DNA from: Alphaproteobacteria bacterium
GTDB taxonomy: Bacteria; Pseudomonadota; Alphaproteobacteria; Reyranellales; Reyranellaceae
NCBI GenBank assembly: GCA_016870055.1
Contig: VGCQ01000005.1
Span: 1-38,146 of the forward strand
Direction of reading: 5' to 3'
Length of the DNA: 38,146 nt
The translations under genes and the position numbers were made by a program. Below, piece by piece: positions 15,534-23,263 of this stretch (the first letter of the stretch is position 1; every line of letters begins with the position of its first letter). The notes under the pieces were generated by a model that was given only the letters and a program-made list of their open reading frames with translations, was not told where the DNA came from and ran no database searches.

Positions 15534-15558
15534 GAAGCCGCCGGGAAGCGGCGGCTTC
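15534..15558 (-). terminator. Attenuator terminator hairpin (segments 3:4) ahead of the GNAT genes
   Basis: On the minus strand GAAGCCGCCG (15558-15549) pairs with CGGCGGCTTC (15543-15534) in a perfect 10-bp stem with a five-base loop. TGTGTTTCTGG, moderately T-rich, follows. The hairpin lies between the leader peptide and the first GNAT gene. A competing upstream GGCGGC (15584-15579) can pair with the GCCGCC of the left arm and would prevent the terminator forming. Confidence 0.6.
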
Positions 15559-15583
15559 GTCAGGTCACAACCCTTCGCGCCGC

Positions 15584-15634
15584 CTATTTTGGCGACGTAA
15601 AGTACCAACCCTTCTGGAGCAGGTTCGTGTGCAT
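15584..15634 (-). CDS. Putative leader peptide with Trp-Tyr-Phe run (attenuation control)
   Basis: A 16-codon frame encodes MHTNLLQKGWYFTSPK and ends in TAG; an ATG two codons earlier (15640) would add Met-Ala. Trp, Tyr and Phe codons are consecutive at 15607-15599. Just downstream, GTCGCC (15596-15591) can pair with GGCGGC (15584-15579), with the stop codon in and beside the loop. That same GGCGGC can instead pair with the left arm of the terminator hairpin. This is the 1:2, 2:3, 3:4 arrangement of amino-acid attenuators. The ATG at 15634 is exactly where transcription from the promoter at 15641-15670 should begin, so the message would be leaderless, as known for the Sinorhizobium trp leader. 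Translation is not proven. Confidence 0.55.
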   Translation of the reverse strand: MHTNLLQKGWYFTSPK

Positions 15635-15640
15635 GGCCAT

Positions 15641-15670
15641 TTTGTACTCGCTGACGGGGCAATCTGTCAA
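15641..15670 (-). promoter_or_regulatory. Sigma70-type promoter for the leader-GNAT-GNAT-metY unit
   Basis: Reading the minus strand, TTGACA (15670-15665) matches the -35 consensus exactly, and TACAAA (15646-15641) is a four-of-six -10 box after an 18-base spacer. The expected start point, seven bases on, is 15634, the A of the leader-peptide ATG. Divergent vapBC signals lie about 35 bases away. Confidence 0.5.
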
Positions 15671-15702
15671 TTGGCTTCGATGTCGACTCGGTATGGACCG
15701 AC

Positions 15703-15737
15703 TAGACATCAAATCATCAAATCATATATGTCTTGAT
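15703..15737 (+). promoter_or_regulatory. vapBC promoter and operator
   Basis: ATCAAATC is repeated in tandem at 15708-15715 and 15716-15723. A palindrome spans 15716-15737: arms ATCAA and TTGAT around the perfect core CATATATG, matching at 18 of 22 positions. TAGACA (15703-15708) and TATATG (15725-15730) can serve as -35 and -10 boxes with a 16-base spacer, giving a start point at about 15737, only three bases before the vapB ATG. VapB-type antitoxins normally bind such sites with VapC and repress their own operon. Confidence 0.55.
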
Positions 15738-15739
15738 GC

Positions 15740-15988
15740 ATGCGGACGACCCTGACGATCGACCCCGATGTTGCTGCCCGGCTGAAGCGCCTACGGCAAC
15801 GCCGCGACATGCGTTTCAAGGATGCCGTCAACGAAGCCTTGCGGGAGGGATTGCGTGCCATGGAAGAAAAGCCGCGAACCCGCCCTCGGTCCTGGACCAA
15901 GCCGCGGCGTCTTGGAGGTTCGCGGATTGGAAGCTTGGATAATATCGCCGAGGTCCTGTCGATAGGCGAACGTGAAGCCTTCAAGTGA
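15740..15988 (+). CDS. vapB: VapB-type antitoxin (ribbon-helix-helix)
   Basis: This 82-residue protein starts MRTTLTIDPDVAARLKRL, the beta-strand and first helix of a ribbon-helix-helix DNA-binding domain, followed by the second helix FKDAVNEALREGL (residues 26-38). The C-terminal half is basic and extended (RPRSWTKPRRLGG), the part that usually threads through the toxin active site. It would bind DNA as a dimer at the palindrome just upstream and neutralise the VapC toxin. The message has almost no 5' leader. Its TGA overlaps the toxin GTG in a four-base GTGA, which couples the two products. Confidence 0.88.
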   Translation: MRTTLTIDPDVAARLKRLRQRRDMRFKDAVNEALREGLRAMEEKPRTRPRSWTKPRRLGGSRIGSLDNIAEVLSIGEREAFK

Positions 15989-16419
15989 TTCTCGTCGACG
16001 CCAACATCCTGATCTACGCTTTCGACGCCGACAGTCCTCAGCATGTCGCTGCTTACGACTGGCTCGACGCGCGTTTCAACGGCACCGCACGCATCGCGCT
16101 TCCCTGGAGCAGCCTCCTGGCGTTCCTGCGCATCGTCACCAACCCGCGCGTGATGCGTCGGCCGGCAAGCATGGTCGAGGCCCGGGCGCAGGTACGATCC
16201 TGGCTCGATTGCCCAGCCGTGTGGATACCGACGCCGGGCGAACGGCATGCCGAAATTCTCGATAGCCTCCTCGCAGCGGTGAACGTCCATGGCAATCTCG
16301 TCATGGACGCGCACTTGGCGGCGCTAGCTTTGGAGCATGGCCTGGAACTGCACTCCACGGACTCCGACTTTGCGCGATTTCCTGGACTACGGTGGCTCAA
16401 TCCCCTAGCAGCCGGTTGA
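15985..16419 (+). CDS. vapC: VapC-type PIN-domain ribonuclease toxin
   Basis: This 144-residue PIN-domain protein should cleave RNA (in studied VapCs often tRNA or rRNA) when released from the antitoxin. Acidic residues expected in the active site are Asp5 (ILVDANILIYAFD), Asp108 (NLVMDAHLAAL) and Asp126/Asp128 (STDSDFARF). The position where many VapCs have the second-motif Glu reads LPWSSLLAFLRI, with Ser instead; a branch of the family shares this pattern and NPRV after it. The frame ends in the family-like GLRWLNPL. It starts at a GTG overlapping vapB and is convergent with the DapA-family gene ten bases away. Confidence 0.88.
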   Translation: MILVDANILIYAFDADSPQHVAAYDWLDARFNGTARIALPWSSLLAFLRIVTNPRVMRRPASMVEARAQVRSWLDCPAVWIPTPGERHAEILDSLLAAVNVHGNLVMDAHLAALALEHGLELHSTDSDFARFPGLRWLNPLAAG

Positions 16420-16429
16420 ATAGTCGAAC

Positions 16430-17371
16430 CTACTCCGCCGCCACCGCCATCGCCTGCTTCAGGCCCGGCATGGTGAAACCAAGCTTGTCGAGCTTGGCGA
16501 TCATGTCGCGGCCGGTCTTTTCGTCGGTCTCGACCAAGGGCGGGCGGACCGGCGTCCAGGCGGCATCGCCGCCGTAGTGAGCGATGCAGTATTTCAGCGC
16601 CGGGATCATGACGTAACCCTGCATGACGCCGCGCACCTCGTTGATCCAGGCCTGCAGCTTCTCGCCCGCTGGCGTGGCGTGCGTCTTGTAGGTCTCGGCG
16701 ATCTTGCCGGGGTTGATGTTGGCGGTGGCGCTGATGCAGCCCGCGCCGCCCGCCTTGATGTTCTCGATCAAGGGCTTCTCGTTGCCCGAGAAGACGTCGA
16801 AGCCGTCCTTGGCGAACGCCTCGATCATGCTCTTGGTGTGCGGCCAGTCGTCGGAGCTGTCCTTCATGCCGGCGATCTGCCTGGGATAAGCCTTCATCAG
16901 CCGTTCGACCAGCTTGTGGGTGATCGGCACGGCCGACACCGGCGGGATGTGATAGAGATAGACGCGCAGCCGATCGTCGCCGACCCGCTGCACGACCTCC
17001 GAGAAAAAGCGGAACAGCCCCTCTTCCGGCACGCCCTTGTAGTAGAACGGCGGCAGCATCAGCACGCCGCCGACACCGAGCTTGGTGGCATGCGCGCTCA
17101 CCTTGGCGGCTTCGCTGATCGAACAGGCGCCGGTGCCGGGCATCATGCGGTCGGTCGGCACGCCGGCCGCGACAGCGGCCTCCAGGAGGCCCATCCGCTC
17201 CTCGGCCGACATGGAGTTGGCCTCGGAGTTGGTGCCGAACACGGCGAGCCCGCAATCCTGGCTCAGCAGCCATTTGCAGTGAGCGATGAAGCGGCCGACG
17301 TCGGGCGAGAGGTCGCGCTTGAAAGGGGTGACGACCGGCGAAAGAACGCCTTTGATCCGCGCTGCGGCCAT
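16430..17371 (-). CDS. Dihydrodipicolinate synthase (DapA/NAL) family aldolase or dehydratase
   Basis: This 313-residue TIM-barrel protein forms a Schiff base with a keto acid through Lys170 (IAGMKDSS). The partner tyrosine is Tyr140 (YLYHIPP) and the carboxylate-binding motif is GTNSEANS at 47-54, in place of the usual GTTGE. A divergent GTNSE and the lone setting beside a FAH-family hydrolase suggest a catabolic member (keto-deoxy sugar acid dehydratase or aldolase type) rather than lysine biosynthesis; this is inference. ATG 17371 is the start; the much longer open frame upstream runs antisense through the FAH gene. It is divergent from that gene over 57 bases, so both may share control. 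It converges on vapC. Confidence 0.9.
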   Translation of the reverse strand: MAAARIKGVLSPVVTPFKRDLSPDVGRFIAHCKWLLSQDCGLAVFGTNSEANSMSAEERMGLLEAAVAAGVPTDRMMPGTGACSISEAAKVSAHATKLGVGGVLMLPPFYYKGVPEEGLFRFFSEVVQRVGDDRLRVYLYHIPPVSAVPITHKLVERLMKAYPRQIAGMKDSSDDWPHTKSMIEAFAKDGFDVFSGNEKPLIENIKAGGAGCISATANINPGKIAETYKTHATPAGEKLQAWINEVRGVMQGYVMIPALKYCIAHYGGDAAWTPVRPPLVETDEKTGRDMIAKLDKLGFTMPGLKQAMAVAAE

Positions 17372-17428
17372 GATTTGATTTCTCCCGAGTGGCGCGCCTT
17401 TTCTGCAACGAAGCGCCGGAGACGTCCA

Positions 17429-18571
17429 GTGCCAGCTTCCGCCCGCGACATCCTTCCCGACGACGGCACTGCCGGTACCTTGATCGGCCGCCTTCGAGGC
17501 AGGGACGGTCCCAGCGTCGTGGCCGTCCGAGCCGATGGCGTTTTCGACATCACCGCCACCGCTCCGACGGTGGCCGACCTCTGCAATGCCGCCGACCCGG
17601 TGGCTGTGGCCCGCACCGAGGGCGAGCGTGTCGGCTCCCTGGAGGAAACGATCCCTGCCTTGCTCGCCCCCATCGATCTGCAGGCGATCAAGGCCGCGGG
17701 GGTCACCTTCGCCGTCAGCCTGCTCGAGCGGCTGATCGAGGAGCACGCCAAGGGCGATCCCAGCCGCGCCGATCAGGTCCGCAACGAGCTGAACTCGATC
17801 ATCGGCGCCGACGTCACCACCATCAAGCCGGGCTCGCCGGAGGCGGATGCGCTGAAGAAGACGCTGGTGGCGCGCGGGGCCTGGTCTCCCTATCTCGAGG
17901 TCGGCATCGGGCCCTACGCCGAGATCTTCACCAAGGCGCCGCCGATGGCTGCCGTCGGCTACGGCGCAGAGATCGGCATTCGCCCCGACTCCGACTGGAA
18001 CAATCCCGAACCCGAGGTGACGCTGGTCGTCAATGCCCGCGGCGCCATCGTCGGCGCGACCCTGGGCAACGACGTCAATCTGCGCGATTTCGAGGGCCGC
18101 AGCGCCCTCCTGCTCGGCGTTGCCAAAGACAACAACGCCTCGTGTGCCATCGGCCCCTTCGTTCGCCTGTTCGACCAGACTTTCACGCTGGACGACGTGC
18201 GCCGGGCCAAGGTCGACCTCGAAGTGACCGGACCGGATCAGTTCCGCCTGCGCGGGTCGAGCGATCTCTCCAAGATCAGCCGCGATCCGATCGACCTGGT
18301 TCGCCACGCCATGGGCGACAGCCATCAATATCCCGATGGCATGGTGCTGATGACCGGCACGCTGTTCGCACCCACCGAGCAGCGCACGCCCGGCGGACGC
18401 GGCTTCACACACGTGGTGGGCGATCTGGTCTCGATCCGCTCGCCCAAGCTCGGCACGCTCACCAACCGGGTCGACCATTGCGACAAGATCGCGCCCTGGA
18501 CGTTCGGCGTGTCGGCCTTGATGCGCAACCTCGCCGCACGAGGGCTGTTGACAGGAGGGCTGCTGAAATGA
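17429..18571 (+). CDS. Fumarylacetoacetate hydrolase (FAH) family protein
   Basis: This 380-residue protein carries the FAH fold in its C-terminal two thirds. The metal-binding acidic residues lie in VGYGAEIGIRPDSDWNNPEPE (around residues 177-197), followed by VTLVVNARGAIVGATLGNDVNLRDFEGRSALLLG and the late LMTGTLFAP and GDLVSI segments. Members cleave C-C bonds of 2,4-diketo acids or dehydrate or hydrate keto-deoxy sugar acids; which one applies is unclear. A GTG at 17429 with GGAG seven bases upstream is the start, discarding a long spurious extension antisense to the DapA-family gene. The stop overlaps the amidase ATG (ATGA). Together with the divergent DapA-like lyase it looks like a sugar-acid or keto-acid breakdown unit. 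Confidence 0.85.
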   Translation: MPASARDILPDDGTAGTLIGRLRGRDGPSVVAVRADGVFDITATAPTVADLCNAADPVAVARTEGERVGSLEETIPALLAPIDLQAIKAAGVTFAVSLLERLIEEHAKGDPSRADQVRNELNSIIGADVTTIKPGSPEADALKKTLVARGAWSPYLEVGIGPYAEIFTKAPPMAAVGYGAEIGIRPDSDWNNPEPEVTLVVNARGAIVGATLGNDVNLRDFEGRSALLLGVAKDNNASCAIGPFVRLFDQTFTLDDVRRAKVDLEVTGPDQFRLRGSSDLSKISRDPIDLVRHAMGDSHQYPDGMVLMTGTLFAPTEQRTPGGRGFTHVVGDLVSIRSPKLGTLTNRVDHCDKIAPWTFGVSALMRNLAARGLLTGGLLK

Positions 18572-19992
18572 GCGCCGACCTCTGCCGCCTTCCCGCTTCC
18601 ACGCTGCGCGGCATGATCGCAGCCAAGCAGGTCTCGCCGGTCGAGCTCACGGAAGCGGTGCTGGCCCGCGCTGCGAAGCTGCAGCCGGTCCTCAATTGCT
18701 TCATCACCATCGCCGCAGACCAGGCGCGAGCGGCGGCCCGGCAGGCCGAGGCGCACGTCATGCAAGGCCGGCCGCTCGGCCTGCTGCACGGCATCCCGTT
18801 CGCCGCCAAGGACCTGGTCAATACCGCAGGCGTGCGCACGACCTTCGGCTCGCTGCACCACGACGACAACGTGCCCAAGGACGATGCTGTCGCCGCTGCT
18901 CGCCTGAAGCAGGCCGGCGCGATCCTGTTCGGTAAGACCACGACCCCGGAATTCGGACACAAGGCGCTGACCGACGCGCCGTTGTTCGGCCGCACGCGCA
19001 ATGCCTGGAGCGCCCAACGCACGTCGGCCGGCTCCAGCGGCGGCGCGGCCGTTGCCGTAGCGACCGGCATCGGACCGATCGGTATCGCCACCGACGGCGG
19101 CGGCTCGACACGCATCCCGGCCGCGGCCAATGGCGTCGTCGGGTTGAAGCAGAGCAACGGCGTAATCCCGCACAGCCAGGTGGCCGATGCCTTCGGCAAC
19201 TACACCTATGTAACGCCCATGACGCGCACCGTCATGGATACCGCGCTGATGCTGCAGGCGATGGCCGGCCCTCATCCGTCCGATCCCTGGTCGATCGGCG
19301 TCGCGGTGCCCGACTATGTCGCGGCGGCACGACCCGACGGCGACCTCGCCGGCAAGCGCATCCTCTACAGCCTCACCTTCGGCAACACCCTGGTCGCCAA
19401 GGATGTGGCGGCCGCTTTCGAGCGTGCGCTCGGCCGGCTGCGCGAGCTGGGCGCCGAGCTGATCGAGCTCGACAGCGAGCTGCCCGACATGGAGCCGATC
19501 TGGAAAGTCATCAATCACACGACCTGGCGGGCGCGTTTCGACCACCTCGTCCGCCGCGAAGACAACCGACTGTCACCGTCACTGGTGCGTCAGGTCGCGA
19601 TGGCGGCCGAATGGAGCGGCGTCGACTACCAACAGGCGATGTTCCGGCGCACCGACCTGTTCCGCATCGTCCAAGGCTGGTTCGAGACTGCCGACTATCT
19701 GGTGACGCCGACCCTCTCGCGCACCGCGTTGCCGATCGACCAGGACCTGTTCGAGCCGATCCTCATCGACGGCGTCGAAGCGGGCGAGCTCCGGCGCAAT
19801 TGGTTCCCGTACACCATGCCGTTCAACATCACCGGCCACCCCGCTCTCACTTTGTGCTGCGGCCACGATCGTGAAGGCCTGCCGATCGGCCTGCAGATCG
19901 TCGGCCACTTCCGCAACGAGGCCGCGGTGTTGCGCGCGGCAGCGCTTTACGAAGTGAGCGAGAACTGGCTCGATCGATGGCCCGATCTGTAG
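18568..19992 (+). CDS. Amidase (amidase signature family)
   Basis: This 474-residue enzyme hydrolyses an amide bond with a Ser-cisSer-Lys triad: Lys81 in FAAKDLV, Ser156/157 in SAGSSGGAA, and the nucleophile Ser180 in DGGGSTRIP. The start ATG overlaps the FAH stop (ATGA), with AGGAGG ten bases upstream, so the two are translated from the same message. Length and an unbroken C-terminal half (ALTLCCGHDREGLPIGLQIVG) show it is complete. It is not clearly a GatA, because no gatC or gatB partner is nearby and the substrate-side sequence differs. Its 3' end overlaps the pseudouridine synthase gene by 16 bases. Confidence 0.92.
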   Translation: MSADLCRLPASTLRGMIAAKQVSPVELTEAVLARAAKLQPVLNCFITIAADQARAAARQAEAHVMQGRPLGLLHGIPFAAKDLVNTAGVRTTFGSLHHDDNVPKDDAVAAARLKQAGAILFGKTTTPEFGHKALTDAPLFGRTRNAWSAQRTSAGSSGGAAVAVATGIGPIGIATDGGGSTRIPAAANGVVGLKQSNGVIPHSQVADAFGNYTYVTPMTRTVMDTALMLQAMAGPHPSDPWSIGVAVPDYVAAARPDGDLAGKRILYSLTFGNTLVAKDVAAAFERALGRLRELGAELIELDSELPDMEPIWKVINHTTWRARFDHLVRREDNRLSPSLVRQVAMAAEWSGVDYQQAMFRRTDLFRIVQGWFETADYLVTPTLSRTALPIDQDLFEPILIDGVEAGELRRNWFPYTMPFNITGHPALTLCCGHDREGLPIGLQIVGHFRNEAAVLRAAALYEVSENWLDRWPDL

Positions 19993-20693
19993 CGTCGTCG
20001 AGAGCGCCGCCGCTCACGGCGGCCGAGATCCAGGCGCGCGTTCTCTACCGCGACGGCCTGATCCTAGTGATCGACAAGCCGGCCGGGCTCGCCGTGCATG
20101 CCGGCCCCAGCAAGGCGCCCAACCTCGAAGAGTGCTTCGACGCGCTGCGCTTCGGCCTGCCACGGCCGCCGGCGCTCGCCCATCGGCTCGATGCCGACAC
20201 GTCGGGAGTGCTGGTGCTCGGCCGCCATCCCAAGGCGCTCAGCAAGCTCGGACGGCTGTTCTCGGGACGCGACACCGAGAAAGTCTACTGGGCGGTCGTG
20301 CGTGGCGCGCCGCCGGCCGACCACGGCACCTTCGATCAGAAGCTGTTGAAGGTGAACACGCGCCAGGGCTGGTCGGTCAAGGTTTCCGACAAGGGCCAGA
20401 TCGCGGTCACGCGCTACAAGGTGCTGGGTCGGGGTTCGGGCATGACCTGGCTGGAGCTGCGACCCGAGACCGGGCGCACGCATCAAATCCGCGTGCACTG
20501 CGCCGCCGCCGGCTGCCCGGTGATCGCCGACCGCCTCTATGGCGAGGCCGAGCCCGGCGCGATGCTGCATCTGCAGGCCCGCGCCATCGTGCTGCCCCTC
20601 TCCAAGGCCAAGCCGGCTGTCGCCGTCACCGCCCCGCCGCCAGTGCACATGCTGGAGGCCCTGCAGGCCTGCGGCTTCAGTCCCTCGACCTGA
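19977..20693 (+). CDS. RluA-family pseudouridine synthase
   Basis: This 238-residue protein has the RluA catalytic motif HRLDADTSGVLVLG with the nucleophilic Asp72, the VIDKPAGLAVHAG strand near residue 31, and the RPETGRTHQIRVHCAAAGCPVIADRLYG segment late in the domain. It converts uridine to pseudouridine in rRNA or tRNA. There is no S4 RNA-binding domain, so it is of the RluA/TruC/RluE-like compact type. It starts inside the amidase gene (16-base overlap) and its 3' end overlaps the minus-strand gene that ends at 20677 by 17 bases. Confidence 0.92.
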   Translation: MARSVASSRAPPLTAAEIQARVLYRDGLILVIDKPAGLAVHAGPSKAPNLEECFDALRFGLPRPPALAHRLDADTSGVLVLGRHPKALSKLGRLFSGRDTEKVYWAVVRGAPPADHGTFDQKLLKVNTRQGWSVKVSDKGQIAVTRYKVLGRGSGMTWLELRPETGRTHQIRVHCAAAGCPVIADRLYGEAEPGAMLHLQARAIVLPLSKAKPAVAVTAPPPVHMLEALQACGFSPST

Positions 20694-21336
20694 CCCAGAC
20701 GCGCAGCGGATCGCCCTGCTCGAAGCCGGCATCGAGGGCTGCCGCCAACTCGGCACCGGACTCGTAGCCGACCACGGGCAGCCTCGGGAATGTCTGTGCC
20801 GCCAGAAGGATGAGCGACCGGAACACCGACACCGCGTCGGCCGCCTCGGCCACCACGTTCGACAGCCCGACCATGCCGTCGCTCTTGTAGAGCATGCCGC
20901 CCGCCACGACCTCGAAGCCGCGGCGGCCGGTGAACAACGCGAAGTTGGGATCGTCGACCGGCAATGCCTTGCCCGTCGTCTCCCGCCGCCAGACGATGTC
21001 GGATGAGACGCCCAAGGCCGGCATGGCGCTGCGTATCCACGATGCTTCGAGCAGCACGTCGAAGCTGCGGCGTGCAAGATCGAGCGTGCCAAAGCTGTCC
21101 TTCACGGCCCAGCGTCCCGGCAGATTCGACTTCATCAGGATATCGATCGTGCCCTGCTGCTCGGTCCGCGCCGCGGGATCGTCCACCAGCGTGACGGCGT
21201 TGGGATAGAAGCGCGGGACGGGTTCGGCATTGACCCAGATGTGCGGCAGGAAGGTTCCGGCCGCGCCTTGCACGCGACAGACCGCGTCGCACCAACGGGC
21301 GTTGTTGAGGGCTGCGGTCTTCGTCCAGTCCTTCAG
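20677..21336 (-). CDS. Conserved-looking protein of unknown function, possibly GNAT-like; apparent CTG start
   Basis: This frame is 219 codons if it starts at the CTG at 21336. That CTG overlaps the TGA of the ABC permease gene as CTGA, and a GAGGA ribosome site lies about ten bases upstream, so coupled translation from a rare CTG is plausible. No ATG or TTG is in frame near the N-terminus; a GTG about 20 codons in (VQGAAGTFLPHIW) is the alternative. The protein reads as a folded globular domain: a strand LPHIWVNAEPVPRFYPNAVT, a middle part MLYKSDGMVGLSNVV, and a final LPVVGYESGAELAAALDAGFEQGDPLRVWV. The last resembles the end of some N-acetyltransferases (neighbouring helix and Gly-Phe turn). 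That family call is tentative. It is the last gene of the NEW3-ABC operon. Confidence 0.6.
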   Translation of the reverse strand: MKDWTKTAALNNARWCDAVCRVQGAAGTFLPHIWVNAEPVPRFYPNAVTLVDDPAARTEQQGTIDILMKSNLPGRWAVKDSFGTLDLARRSFDVLLEASWIRSAMPALGVSSDIVWRRETTGKALPVDDPNFALFTGRRGFEVVAGGMLYKSDGMVGLSNVVAEAADAVSVFRSLILLAAQTFPRLPVVGYESGAELAAALDAGFEQGDPLRVWVRSRD

Positions 21337-22328
21337 GCTCTGACTTCCTCGCGTTGGAAGATCACGTAGGCCGCGGCGAACACCACGATCATGGCGGCGA
21401 TCAACCCGGTGACCTGCGGCCAGATCAAAAGCAGGCTCTGATCGAGCGGCAGAGGCGCCCCCAGGATGGCGCCGCGCATCAGGCTCGGGATCATCGGTCC
21501 CAACGTGCGGGTCTCGGGATTGAGCAGGCCGATCACCGCCTCGCCGAACAGGGTGTTGGGCGACAGCCGCTCGAGCGTCGACTGCAGCTGGATCATCGCC
21601 AGGGTCTCGTCGAGCCGGCCCAGGCCCATCGCGACGTCGGTCGGCGTCATTGCCAGCGTCAGCACCGGCACGATCAGCGGCCACAGGATGACGAAGAACA
21701 ACCATACGCCAAGCGCACACAGCGCCGAGGTCGCGGTCGAGCGGAAAATCACCGAGAACAGCATGGCGATGGCGAGCCACACGCCGCCATAGGCGATGGC
21801 GACGACCAGGAAGCCGATGCCGCGTGCCACCTCGACGCTGCGCGGCGGCAGTCCGAGCAGCAGCAAGCCGGCGCCCAGGACGATCAGCCACAGCGCGATC
21901 AAGGCCACGGCCAGCGTGGCGAGCCCGCCCAGGAACTTCCCGAGCAACAACGCGTCGCGATAGATCGGCTGCGACAGCACGCGCGACAGCGTGCGGCGGT
22001 TGAACTCGCTGTTGACCGAGTCGAAGCCGAGGCCGATCGCGAGCAAGGGGATGACCAGGGTCAGCGAAGCGGTGAACGAGAACGGAATGCGCTGCGGCGC
22101 CGACGTAAAAATGCGCAGGAACAGGAACGGGTCCGACTCGGTGATGTTGCGCAGTTCCTGCAGCGACAAGCCGACCGGTAAGGCCCCGAACACGATGACG
22201 AACAGCATCAGCACCATCATGCGGGCGCTGCTCAGGTGATCGGAGAACTCCTTCATGAACACCGCACTCAACCCGGTGAAGGGCGAGCCGAGGCGACGCG
22301 GTGCGCGTTGCGCGACGCTAGGCGGCAT
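21333..22328 (-). CDS. ABC transporter permease (NosY/ABC-2 type)
   Basis: This 331-residue membrane protein has six or more hydrophobic helices. A cytoplasmic start ([20 protein letters not shown]) leads into helix one, then a large external loop ([13 protein letters not shown]...PQRIPFSF), then a helix pair around [21 protein letters not shown]. The last helix ends FQREEVRA. The [24 protein letters not shown] segment near residue 110 is the typical ABC-2 permease coupling region. It pairs with the ATPase encoded upstream, overlapping it by 11 bases. Together with the NEW3 protein this looks like a three-part ABC system related in style to NosDFY or cell-envelope exporters. Substrate unknown. 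Confidence 0.9.
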   Translation of the reverse strand: MPPSVAQRAPRRLGSPFTGLSAVFMKEFSDHLSSARMMVLMLFVIVFGALPVGLSLQELRNITESDPFLFLRIFTSAPQRIPFSFTASLTLVIPLLAIGLGFDSVNSEFNRRTLSRVLSQPIYRDALLLGKFLGGLATLAVALIALWLIVLGAGLLLLGLPPRSVEVARGIGFLVVAIAYGGVWLAIAMLFSVIFRSTATSALCALGVWLFFVILWPLIVPVLTLAMTPTDVAMGLGRLDETLAMIQLQSTLERLSPNTLFGEAVIGLLNPETRTLGPMIPSLMRGAILGAPLPLDQSLLLIWPQVTGLIAAMIVVFAAAYVIFQREEVRA

Positions 22329-23256
22329 GGCGCGCCTCCTGGAAGTAGCGGGTATAGACCTCCTCCAGGCTGGGCTGCAGGTCGGCGAGCCGCGTCAACG
22401 AACCGCCCGCCGCGACGATGCGTTCGGCGGCTTCGGCACGCACGTCGCGTGCTGCGACGACCCGCCAGGCACCCTCGCCCTCCGCGGTCACGCTCTGCAC
22501 GCCGTCGATGCCGCGCAGCGTGCCTGCAATGTCCGATCCCTTGGCCTCGATCAGGATGGGATGGCCTGCGCCCAGCACCTGGTTGGCGAGCTGCACGACC
22601 GTTCCGAGCAGCGCCACCCGGCCATTGTTGAACAGCGCCACCCGGTCGCAGACGCTTTGTACGCGATCGAGCAGGTGCGAGGACAGCAGCACCGCCACAC
22701 CGTTGCGTTTGAGGCCGCGGATCATCTCCAACAGCTCGAAGGTGGCGTGCGGATCGAGGCCCGAGGTCGGTTCGTCGAGGATCGCGACCTCGGCGCGTTT
22801 CATCACGATCTCGGCGATGCCCAGCCGCTGGCGCATGCCGCGCGAGAACGTGGCGACGCGCTTGTCGGCCACGTCGGCGAGCTTGACGCTGTCCAGCGCT
22901 TCCATGATGCGCCGTCCGCTCTCGCCGCGCGGGATGCCGAGCAGCCGCGCGGTGTAGGTGAGGTTCTCGCGCGCCGTCAGATGGTCGTAGAAGCCCACGG
23001 CGTCGGGCAGATAACCGACGCGGCGCTTGACCTCGAGCGGCTCGCGCACCGGGTTGAATCCCAGCACCTCGACCGTGCCGCCGCTCACCTCGGTCAGGCC
23101 CAACATCATCAGGATGGTCGTGGTCTTGCCCGCGCCGTTCGGCCCCAACAGTCCGAATATCTCGCCGCGCTCGACGTCGAGATCGATGGCATCGACGGCG
23201 CGCTGCTGGCCGTAGAGCTTGAGCAGCCCGCGCGCCGAGATGACGGTATCGGCCAT
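22318..23256 (-). CDS. ABC transporter ATP-binding protein
   Basis: This 312-residue ATPase has Walker [10 protein letters not shown] at residues 38-46, the Q-loop-region segment [20 protein letters not shown], the signature FSRGMRQRL at 137-145, and Walker [14 protein letters not shown] from 157, followed by the switch histidine in [12 protein letters not shown]-terminal extension of about 90 residues is typical of NosF/CcmA-like ATPases. ATG 23256 gives the normal start ([16 protein letters not shown]). It follows the NEW3 gene by seven bases and overlaps the permease gene. It powers the permease in the inner membrane. Confidence 0.95.
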   Translation of the reverse strand: MADTVISARGLLKLYGQQRAVDAIDLDVERGEIFGLLGPNGAGKTTTILMMLGLTEVSGGTVEVLGFNPVREPLEVKRRVGYLPDAVGFYDHLTARENLTYTARLLGIPRGESGRRIMEALDSVKLADVADKRVATFSRGMRQRLGIAEIVMKRAEVAILDEPTSGLDPHATFELLEMIRGLKRNGVAVLLSSHLLDRVQSVCDRVALFNNGRVALLGTVVQLANQVLGAGHPILIEAKGSDIAGTLRGIDGVQSVTAEGEGAWRVVAARDVRAEAAERIVAAGGSLTRLADLQPSLEEVYTRYFQEARHAA

Positions 23257-23263
23257 TGCCCGG

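Noticed and set aside
15740-16419. VapBC as evidence of a mobile island
   Set aside because: No integrase, transposase, tRNA or flanking repeat is visible; toxin-antitoxin pairs alone do not show mobility.
16420-16429. Hairpin between vapC and the DapA-family gene as a terminator
   Set aside because: Only a four-base GGTT/AACC pairing is possible around 16413-16430, too weak to call.
17372-18478. Long N-terminal extension of the DapA-family frame
   Set aside because: It runs antisense through the FAH gene and is repetitive Asp/Gly/Arg-rich shadow coding; the real start is ATG 17371.
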